This document shows positions 46,101-58,087 of a DNA stretch of 64,000 nt, in pieces (within the stretch, counting starts at the first letter, position 1; each line of letters starts with the position of its first letter). Position numbers and translations under genes: made by a program. This stretch comes from Schistosoma haematobium (Eukaryota; Platyhelminthes; Trematoda; Strigeidida; Schistosomatidae), in the NCBI RefSeq assembly GCF_000699445.3, contig NC_067200.1:7190450-7254449 (forward strand). Direction: 5' to 3'. A model generated the notes under the pieces. It made no database searches. It was not told the origin of the DNA and saw only the letters and a program-made list of their open reading frames with translations.

Positions 46101-49100
46101 AAGTAAAATGCCTACTTCTGATGTGGATTGAATTGAATGATGACAATTGTTGAATCGATTCAAAAAATTTTTGAGGTTCATATAATTTATCTCGGTGTAA
46201 TGATATAATGTAGCAACTTGAACTATTGTGCATATATATGTATATGAAGTTATATGTTGTTCTTATGTGACTGATTATATGAACTATTAGTGTAGTGAAC
46301 GAGAACACAAGCGGGGACAATAGAATGTATTTGAATACAAAATTACAGAACATCTTAGTAAAATCTAAGAACCATACAATAATTACTTTATTTGCAAAAT
46401 GTAAATCAATTGTCTCAGACTTTACTGTTCCTTTATATCCACAGCGATTATTCTCTATTCTTGTTCTCCTTTCTTCGATCTTCTTAACCTTCTGCTGCTA
46501 GGTATGTCAGTGGTCTAGTGGTTAAGTGCTCGCGCGCGAAACTAGTAGGTCCTGGGTTCGAATCTCGCAGGGAGCGAGTTCGTGGGTGCGCACTGCTGAG
46601 GAATCCCACAATAGGACGGAACGGCTGTTCAGTGCTTCCAGGTTTTCCATGGTGGTATAGCTTCAACTGACTCATGATCTTAACCACTGAGAATACATTT
46701 TAGTTTTATTTTTTAATAGCTTTTTACTTTCCCATTGTTAATGTTATTTACTGAAATACATCAGCCTCTTTTGGGTTATATATACACTGTAATCCGTTCT
46801 AATTTCATTATTAAGATAAGTAATATAGTTCAAGTACTTTAAAGTAAAGAGTCTTAAATAGAATGACATATGGTTCTTAGATTTCACTGTTAGTTACTAT
46901 GCAAATTTAAAAAATATCTTTCTTTCACTTGGTAATGTTTTACTTGAATCTTCCGATTGATGTTTAGGACTGAAATTGACCAATCTCTTATTGGCATATG
47001 TTCATACTGTGCGTATTGCCTCGATATTGCCTTAATTTACAAGCATTATAAGCAATGATGGATAGTGGGTAGCAGTGGAATCCAACGCGATGGCGTTTGA
47101 AGCGAATGGTACTAGTTTCGAGTCCCAGAGTGAACATCAACTCTGAGTTTCAGGTACATTCGGCTGACGAGTCCCAAATAGGACGAAACGCGTGTCCTGG
47201 ATTCCACCCATAGTCACTATCCATCTTTGCTTATAATATCTTTTTTTTCTTCGAAATAAAAAAATCTCCTTACTTTTAACCTTATTGTAAAATTGAATAA
47301 ACTTTGATCATAAAATGTATTTACATTCTGAAAGTAATGTACACAATAAATACATAACGTAAAGAACAATTAATGGAAATAATACAATGTTAAACAGTCT
47401 TTTATTCTTAATTTGAACTCTTTAGAATCCTATATGGATAAATCTAACGTCAACTGTTATTAGATCTCATTCATTTTAGATCATACTTACTCTATTGAAC
47501 AACATTCAAACAAGGAATTGAAGTCTGATAATCAATATTTCAAGCTTAAGTCAATTTGATCATTATTATTATACAACATTAAACATGGTAACGGTCTTAT
47601 TTTTTTCCAGTTTATACTTATCACATTGGTTTATTAAGCTACACAGATTAAAACAGTCGTATTTTTCTGGAAAGTTTCATTATTTTATAGTCCAATACTT
47701 GAATGATCGAGTCAAATTACACTAATTAGTAATATGTTACAATTCTTTTTTTTTCTTTCGAACTATGAATATTTTAGATAGCTAAAGGACTTGCATATCT
47801 TCACTCTTTATCTATTGTTCATCGTGATGTAAAATCGGAAAATATATTAATTTGGTCAATACCATCACCTTCTACAATGATGATGATGATGACGACATCA
47901 TCAACATCGGAATCGAATGATCAGAATCCATCCGAAGTACATATTGTACTGACTGATTATGGTGTAAGTCGATTCATGAGTGTACGTGACGATGATGAAG
48001 ATGGCAATGGATGTAGAGGATATGTTGGTACACCTGGTTATATGGCCCCTGAAATTTTAGACTATATAGGTGAACAAACATATACTTCAAAGGTTTGTTT
48101 AAAGAAAAAAAAAACGCCAAAATTTTCTCAATGATATATATCTTTTCATTATGCTTCATTCATAATTATTATAACATGAGTTTTCATCAAAACATTAAAT
48201 AAACCTTTCCAACCTAGTAATTCAAATGGACATATAAGAGATAAAGGCCTTTCTATAACATGTTAGAAATGGGAAGTGAAGTTTAAAATACAGTACAAAT
48301 GAATCTAAAAATCATCTAAAAAAATTAGTTACTCTTCAGATTATACATATTACCTTCTAAAGATCTGTCGCAGCTCGAAAACAGCACAATGATAACATCT
48401 TAAACTGTGCAGATGGATGACAAGGGTTTAAATCTCACAGAGAGCATTTTTCTCCTCAGGATTACGGATATGCCCTTCGAACCATTACCTTTTAACTTTT
48501 CGTACCAATTATCTCTATGCCTTTTCTATGTATGCCCAACCACCATCTAGCTGGCTGGGCGATGTTATCTGTTGTAGGAATAGACTAAAAGAAAGCTAGG
48601 GGCGGCCAAACTAAAAGATTATGTCAGCCCATGAAGTTATTTACAGTTTGACTGTGCCATGATCATAGGTGTTGACTACCTGGTTGGGGTCCATTTAACG
48701 ATCGTAACCAATGGTTAAATACTTCCAATGACATGACTCAAAATCGTTTGCAATGGCGCAGATGAACTCATTATTTTTCTTCCTCCAAATTCTGAGATTT
48801 CTGAATTCTATATAAACTCTGAGATTTGACCTGACAATTTCGTCTCTTTATGCTAATATAGTATGACAACTTGAACCGATGTACATACGTACAACGTTCT
48901 ACGCTGCAACTGGCTAACTGAATGCATTGTGATAGTGTGTATACTAGCAACATATAAATCCGTTATTAGAATGTGCATTAAATATATTCATAAATTGATA
49001 ACTGTTTTTACAGTTTCTCATTGCCCTTCACCTTTGCATCAGTCAGAAACCTAAGACACTATTGCATATTGTGATTGGACTACAAATTGCCTCCAAAATA

Positions 49101-52100
49101 TATCCCTACTGTCAGATTTTTTCATTTAATTATTACTCTCTTGTTTTTGTTTCCCTTTATTTTACTCTTTATAGATTGATATTTATGCTATGGGAATTTT
49201 ATTATGTGAAATGATTCAATTAGAACAACCGTACAAAAAATCGTCATCGTCATTTTATCGTTTAGCTCAACAAGTTATTTCAGGTGTACGTCCTGGTATT
49301 CCACAACATGTAGGTTTTTTTTATATTGAATTGAATTTTTCTTTTGATTTCATGAATGATCCAAACATCAACTCTGAGATGCAGGTACATCCAGCTGACG
49401 AGTCCCAAATAGGACGAAACGCGTGTCCTGGATTCCACTACTAATCAGCATATATTTTAACTAAAAATACTCTATCCATGTACGTCCTGGACTCGTGGTA
49501 TCAATAGAATATTTTGTAATATTCAATGTTATCTAATATTGTCAATAAATCTGCTCGATTATTCGTCAATACCTAATAACATATAGTGGGCATACCCTCG
49601 TTAGACAACCATTGACACCCAAAAATCACTAAACAGTCTTTTTTGTCCTACTACAGAAATCTTCAGGAGTGTGGGTCCAAATCTCCTTGGGAATCCGACA
49701 TAAAACATTTAGGTCTCATACTGATTACTTAACCTTGAGATTAGGGAACTTTATTCGTATTCAAAAGATTCTACATTGAGGACTGTGTTTTATTACTTCA
49801 AGTTCTGACCTTGCACAAAATAACATGACACTGACATGTTCAAACCTGTTGCAATTTTGATTTTACTAAAAATATTTTGCTTTATTTCTTTTGTACTATT
49901 TAAGCTTGTGTTAATTTTATCTCGGCTACTTATTTAATTTAAAGTAGTGACTTACATTAAGTCAAGAAACATCAGAAATACAATTTTCTACTGATTGAGA
50001 TATCACAAAATATTATTTATTATTTAAGTTCCCAATGTTTACTTCAGTGGATTACAAGTTCGAATCTGACTTTACTCACGTCTATTTAAGTTGGTGTTAT
50101 AGTGTAACTGCTGATTACACTAATGTAGACTATTTGATAAACAGGTTACAATTAATAATTGATCTCATCTGGTATCTCGAGTATCATGTATGTATTGTGG
50201 AACTTCTCAGCGGTGCGCATCCACGATCCCGCTCGCGGGATTCGAACCCAGGGCCTTCAGTTTCGCACGCGAACGCATAACCTCTAGATCACTGAGTCAG
50301 TATCCAACGGTGTTAATGTCTAACCTCAACCAATTCACGAAATTGCACGACCATCTTTCATTGTACTGAGGTAGATACCTGTCTCTACCCGATACGGACT
50401 AGCTCTATTGGTCACGACTTTCAGGTTTTCAGTGATGGTCTAACACCAGTCAATTCATGATCTCAATCAAAAACTTAATAATCTCCACAACCCTATACTG
50501 CTCATATGTAAGTAATTATAATATTTGGCCATGGATTTAAACGATGATTGGGATGTTTACTTTGTCAAAATTTTCTTTTTTTCCTTTTATTTTTTATCAC
50601 AACTTCAAATAACAGTTTATTAAATGTTGTCCTATTGCATTAATCAATTTAATGACATATTGTTGGTCATCCAATTCAAATAGACGACCATCAGCTGAAC
50701 AAATTGTACATTTAACTAATTCATATCAATTATCTACTTCATTATTATCATTATCCAATGAAATTATTACTAATCATTGTAATATTATTAATAATAATAA
50801 TAAGAAGAAGAAGAATAGATCAAACTCATTATCAATTTATCAAAATGATTTAATGAACAAATCATTCATTGATAAAAATAATTGTTTTAGTCATATACAA
50901 TCGGTGTATTCAATTGATTTTTTAAAAGTTGTAACTTGTGCTGTAATTGGTAAGTGATGAATGGTTATTTCAAAAATTGTGATTCATTTATTTCAATGGT
51001 TGAGATCATAAGTCAGTTGAAGCTGAGGAGTCCCACAATAGGACGAAATGGCCGTTCAGTGCTTTCAGGTTTTCCATGGTGGTCTAGTTTCAATTGACTC
51101 ATGATCTCAACTAATAAAATTACTATCATATCCACAAATACAACACAGAATGCACCAATCCAATCACAATTGACGGAGAAGATTTGGAAGATGTAAAAAC
51201 CTTTACGTATTTGGGCAGCATCATTGATGAACAGGGTGGATCTGATGCAGATGTGAAGGCGCGGATCGGCAAATCAAGAGCAGCATATTTACAACTGAGG
51301 AACATCTGGAACTCAAAGTAACTGTCAACCAACATCAAGGTCAGGATTTTCAATACACATGTCAACACAGTTTTATTGCAAGGGGCGGAAACTTCGAGAA
51401 CTACGAAAGCTATCAATCACAAAATACAGGTGTTTATTAACAGTTGTCTACGCAAAATACTTCAGATCCGTTGGCCAGACATTATCAGCAACAACCCACT
51501 GTGGGAGAAAACAAACCAGGTCCCAGCGGAGGAAGAAATCAAGAAGGAGCGCTGGAAGTGGATAGGACACACATTGAGTGAAGCACCCAACTGCGTCACA
51601 AGACAAGCTCTCAAGTGGGATCTTCAAGGCCAAAGGAGAAGAGGAAGACCAAAGAACACATTAAGCCGAGAAATGGAGACAGATATGAGGAAAATGAACA
51701 AAAATTGGATAGAACTAGAAAGGAAGGCTCAGGACAGAGTGGGTTGGAGAATGCTGATCGGCGGCCTATGCTCCATTTGGGAGTAACAGGCGTAAGTGAA
51801 GTAAGTAAGCAATCCACAAAACCCCTTCTGATATTTATTTATTTATTTGTTTGTTTCCATGCTAATTGTTTAATGAGACTAGAGAAAAGAAAATTAAGGA
51901 ACTTCTATTTTCTACAGTGTGATCCATTTATTATTATTATTATTATTATTTTACAGTTCCTACGTTTGACCAATCCCAGAATGTAAATAAGAGCAAGAAG
52001 GTTTAAGTGCGAAATCGGTCATAGGTGTATATACCATTGTACTACTGACTCAGATAATCACATGTAGCCGAACATAGAGTTGATGCATAAACAGTGTTTT

Positions 52101-55100
52101 CCAAAAACATGTCTTATTAGTAAATTTTTACCTGTCATTTGACCCTAAAAGGGTATATGAACTATTTAACGTTTGGAAGTTAACCATTATTTGTCTAGAC
52201 TCTCTCAACCTATCAGGAATATCAATAGTTGAAATCATGAATCAATTGAAGCTAGACCACCATGGAAAACCTGGAAGCACTGGATTGCCGTTTTGTCCTA
52301 GTATGGGACTCCTCAGCAGTGCGCATCCACGATTCCGCCCCCAGCGAGGTCCGAACCCAGGACATACCAGTCTCGCGCGCGAGCGCTTAACCATTAGGCC
52401 ACTGAACCGGCCGGCATCCAACGGTGTTAATATCTAACTTTTACCAATCCACGAAATTGCGCTACCGTACACCATTGTCTTCAGTGAGCTGATATCTCAC
52501 AACAGACCTGGTTGAACTCCACTGGCCACGGCATCTCACTAATGCTTCCAAGTTTTCCATGGTAGTCTAGCTTCAATTGACACATGATTTCAACTATTGA
52601 GATTTCTAAAATCTCCAAAAAACCCCTTCTGATAACTATCAGGAATATGTTAATTTTTTTCTTCCAGATCTGTTATCATTCTTTTACTTTTGTCAGTTGG
52701 TTTGAATGAATAAGGGAGAAAAGATTATTGACAAATTGTCACACCTAGAAATACTAGTAATACTAACTTTAAAAAGAGAAAAAATCAACCTCAGTGGAAA
52801 GTACAGTCATTTCACGTTTCAATGATTTTGTGTACACTTCAATGTAATATAAATGAAATGACATGTTTGCTGAGATTTCTCACGTTTTTTCTTAATGATT
52901 TTTTAACTGTTCTTTTTAGAATACATTTCTTAAATTGTGAATGTAGTTACTTATACGTACATTTAGTCTGTTATGAACAGCATACTACTACTTAATGTAA
53001 ATGCATATTAGTCCAACTTCATATCAGTTGAGTGATTTAAAAAAATAAACAAAAATTCAAAACAGAGTATCAGAACCATTGACCTTATTTGTGATGAAAA
53101 GCTAAACATAAGGGCCCCCAAATGCCTTAGTACACTCGAAGGTTGAGAGATTCCGCTCTCCCTCATCAAATGCTCTCACATAGTCACAAGTATACAGCCA
53201 CTTCCAGCGAAGTCCTACTCACTGCCTTCTCATGGCGGAGGTGTTGTTTACGTAACTGAGAGAGAGAAAAGCGAATGTTCGGTGCTTTAACCAGGTTGGT
53301 GGGTACAGAAGAGCCACCTAGGAGGATTGGAAAACCACCATTCCAAATCAAGGGTGCACATGGGCTCCAGGATATTGAGGGCACAAATTGAGTATGAACC
53401 TATTGTTTGTCACTGGCTACCATGGGACTGCACCTCCTTACGTTGCTCCACTGCCTTGTGGATTAAACCTCTAGATCAAGGGTTTGGGAAGCTGTTCCTT
53501 AGGAAAAGCACCTACTTCGGTTTGGGTGCTCGGACAGTATCTCAGCCCTCACGAAAATATAATAACCAAGTATGGTACATATACATTTGTCGTCTCCTTG
53601 TACTAATGTTTGTGTATTTAAATAAATAAATAAACCTAAGAAGTATATTAATAAATGTTTATATTTTCTCACTGATATTCACGGACGCAATTGATGCTCT
53701 CTGTTGTCATATGTACATTGTGAGCGAGTCGCGTTAATCTGATGTTGTGTCCCGCGTTTTGATGTATTTGATATGTTGTTAGCAATGGAATCGTTGGACA
53801 TATCATCTGAATTTATCTGTATCCCTGTGTTAGCATTCGCCCGGTACTTTTCGCTTTAGATGTTGAACGCGTTACTGAAGAATTTATTGAGTCTAGATGG
53901 CTACTAGCTTCTGTAGTGTGTAGGAATTTTTATTTGTAAGCATTTATATTCCCCGTACTACAAACTGGTGACTATCCGGACTGAGTAGTTCATCAGTGAA
54001 TAACCCATTGGATATTTAAAGAGAAATGTGTTGGTTTTAAATCCTTATGTAAACATTAAAACTACCTTACAGGATAAAAGTACATTTTTTTTTGCAAAAA
54101 TGTCAGGTCAACTGACGTGACTATGATTTATCATCAACTGAATTGTCTGAGGCATGTATTATGTAGGCCTAACTTCTACCTATCTCTGTTCATGATATTT
54201 ACTGGTGTAGGAGTAGGTCGGGATAACGCTCGAGGTGGTCAAATCAATGCTCTCTATCAGTCCATAGAATCATTGATTGTTGAACTAAACAATGTTATTG
54301 GCTATAGATTAATTACCTGACTAACTTACTGACTGTTCTACCCAAATTTTCTTCTTTTTCAGACAATAATTACAATTTATGGCTTGGCGGTTATAATCAT
54401 ATTCATGAATCATTCACATTGAAGAATAACGATGCACATTCTATTAAATTAGGTTTATTAATCATTATTCCTCTGGACAATTTCTCCACAAATTCATCAT
54501 TGTTATTAGCTTCTTGGCCAAAAATTCATATATTAAGACAATATTTTAAAAGGTTTATAAACGAATGTGACTTATGCATTAAACTATCCGATTGGCCAAT
54601 TCATTTACGTATATTGAATATTAATGTTGATAAAGAGATGAAAATAGGACGCAAAGATTCTGATATTTCACCTCTATTAATAACTTGTTTAACATATTTT
54701 GGTGAATTCAGAATATATAGGTAAGTAAAAATGTTACTAATTAAAATATATTTAACTGAGATCACGAACAGATTTAAATTAGACAACCATTGTAAGCTCT
54801 GATCAGCAGCTATCCTGTACTAGTATGGGACTCCTTAGCAGTGCGCATCCACAACTCTAAAACAGATCTAACTCAAGACTCTCGGTTCTTCACACGAACA
54901 CTTAACATTTAGGCTACTGAGCTTGAATCAATAGTGTATATGACTAACATCAATCAACTCGAGATACTGTTCAACTGTATTTCAATTCCATCGGTGGGTA
55001 CTTGTTCACACTCGATGCGGTTGAATTCCATTGGTCAGAACTTTTCACTAGAACTTCAGAGTTATTCACTAGTTTTCTTTTAATATTGTCAGTTTTCGTT

Positions 55101-58052
55101 GCTTAACAGTTATTAGATGCTTTTTAATAATATTTTTCTTAAGTAATTAGTCATGTAAGATATTTGATGCCGATTCAGTAAATCTAAAGACTCAATATTC
55201 ATCACAATGCCTGAATGTCTTAAGTTTGATTCTTGACAAGGCTGTTCATATGTTCTATTAAGGCAACTTATGCTAGAAAGAAACAACTTTCTAGTATTAT
55301 CTGATTTTCAGTCGTTGTTTGTTTAAGTTCAGTTTGTAGTAGAAACTAAAATTCAATGATTTCCACAACTCGCCTTAATCAATAGCTCATATTACTTTTT
55401 GAGTTTTCTTTATTAATCGTAGCATAGAATTAATTTTTATGTAAATGATTGTGGGCGCGTGTTTATTATTAAATGACAATATCGTTCGTTAAATCTCTTA
55501 GACAATCCATACGGAAACACATTTAACTAAGTCATGATCTTTACAAAACTGTACAAGTTGGACGCATCTTATATAATTTCTTAATGTGCCTATTTAAACA
55601 CACAAATCATTTGTAGGAGTGAAGTAGATTTTTTTAATGTTTTTTTTTTTTAGAAATTCCTTGTCAGTTGCTAACACCATTCAAAATATAAGTAACATTA
55701 GTAAATAAGACAATATAGTTAATCAACTCATAGATGACCATAATGAGTGTGAACAATACGTACGGACCAAAAGAAGATAAGCTTGACCCCTTGGAATTGC
55801 GAAGGATGTTTATGTATTGTTTTTTTAAAAAGATATTACTTTATATACCTGGTTTTTCTTTACAATGATAAATAATCACCCTTAAAATAGGTATAACTTA
55901 AAAATGAATTTTATACTGAATACGTTACAGAGGCTTTAATGAATAAATTTATAGAAATTAACAGAATAAAATCGAAATAACATACTGAAATGAATACTGA
56001 CTTAAATTGTCAACAATATAAACGAATGTTAAACTGAATAATTAGCAAAGATGGATAGTGGCTAGCAGTGGAATCCAACACGCGCGTTTCGTCCTATTTT
56101 GAACTCGCCAGTTCCGAATGTACCTGCATTTTAGAGATTATGTTCAATTCGGAACTCGAACTCAGTACCGTTCTCTTTAAACGCTATCGGGTTATCCACT
56201 TAGCTACTGGGTCTTGATAGTCACCTGCTTGTGTAATGGGGTGAAGTTTGAATTCACTTGGTATTGTTTGACGGCATCTACCGATTGTTGTTTAGGACTG
56301 CGAATGATCAGTCTCTTGTTGGCATATAGGTATCCTATGCGGACTGTCTCGATATTGCCTTGAGCTAACGAGTCTAAAATAGGACGAAACGCATGTCCTG
56401 GATTCCACTGCTAGCCATCATCCATCTTTGTTCATGAGACTTGTGACTTTAAGCAATATCGACGCAGTCCGCACTGTATAAACATATGCCAAGAATAGAC
56501 TGATCAATTGCAGTCCTAGATAACAATGGGAAGATACAAGCAAACAATACCAAGTGAATATAACCAGTTTTATTTCTTCTGTTATGAAATGCTTTCAATT
56601 TTGTACATTCGCTTCTTAATAGCTGAAAAGTAAGTGACTGTAAAATCGGTCGATCAGTTTAAGAATCACACTTACCAAATAAAGTAAGGTACAGAGGCGA
56701 GGTAATCGAGGTGCAGAACATGACTTTTAAGTTTTTAACTGAAATTTAAATATTATGTATAATAAGCATTTGAAACACATTTATACACTGATCAAAATGT
56801 CAGCAAAAGAAGCTTTTTTTACAGCGGTATAGTAAATATGATTCTATCTCTGTAGATTGCCTATAACTGGTAAATCTACACTGTTCCTAAATCTTAACTT
56901 TGAATCCCTAATTCTGGAACAAATCTTAATACGGTAGTACTATATTTTGCCGACAAGCTAATCGGACAACGCTTTCTGCATATTTTTTAACAAATTCATC
57001 GATCTGTTTAGCTAAAGAGCATTTTAGTTCTATAGCTGATGTCAATTTGTAATGGAAACCCTAACATTAAGGTTAATTACCCAAACCTAACAAATAAAAA
57101 TGTAAAGATTGCATGGCTTGAGTATTATTGTCTTACAGGTTAGCAACCCACACTTAATCAGTTGGTAATTAGTGTCCGTAGGTATAATATGTGCTTCTCA
57201 CCTTCTAAGTGCAAAGTACTTTTACAAGACTGGATGGACCCTGATTCTGTACTCACCCTGGGTGGTGAGCAAATAGAAGTAGTCGAGAAGTTCGTGTATC
57301 TGGGTAGTCGCTTAAGTGCTAGTGGTGGCGTGAGTGACAAGATCAAGTCAAGTACAGTGAAAGTCAGAGCGGCTTATGCTAATCTAGACCATCTTTGGAG
57401 CCTTCGTGATGTTAGTCTGACTGTAAAACGTTGGATCTCGAAAGCGCCGGTGGCAGCAGTTTTACTCTATGCCTGTGAAACCTGGCGTCTCCGAGTTGAA
57501 GATGTTAGATGACTCTCTGTGTTTGATCATCGTTATCTCCGAAGGATTGCTGACATCCAGTGGCAACACCATGTTAGTAATACAAAGAGAGGTGTGGCAT
57601 ACTGTGTTCGATCGCAGAGACGATAATTCAATTGATGTCACTATCTCGAAACATCAACTTCGGTGGCTTGAACATGTTCTACGAATGTCATCCCAGAGAT
57701 TTCCACGTCGTACATTATTTGCCGACGCTGGGACTGGTCGAAATAAGCGGAGAGATGGTTACTGTATGACATGCTTTCTTAGTATGAAAGACAGATGTAC
57801 AGGACTGGCTTGTGTTGGTCCTTCACGACTCCGTGGTTGGGGTCCTAGAGATGGTACGATACAGTGGCTAGAGACGTTAACAGACATGGCTCAGAATAGA
57901 AGCCAGTGGCGATCCAGTTGTGGAAGTAATTTCTTTAACTGAAAGAATTATTTCTGATTGTATTTCTCCTAACTGCACTGTTACTCCCCATTATTATTTC
58001 ACTCTCATATACTAATCTCTGTTCGTTGTCGTCCTTTTTTTATTATATGCAC

Positions 58053-58087
<35 letters not shown>

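Noticed and set aside
51448..51817. Minus-strand frames such as [13 protein letters not shown]
   Set aside because: They are antisense shadows of the RT fragment, and the same shadow appears at the sister copy at 41356.
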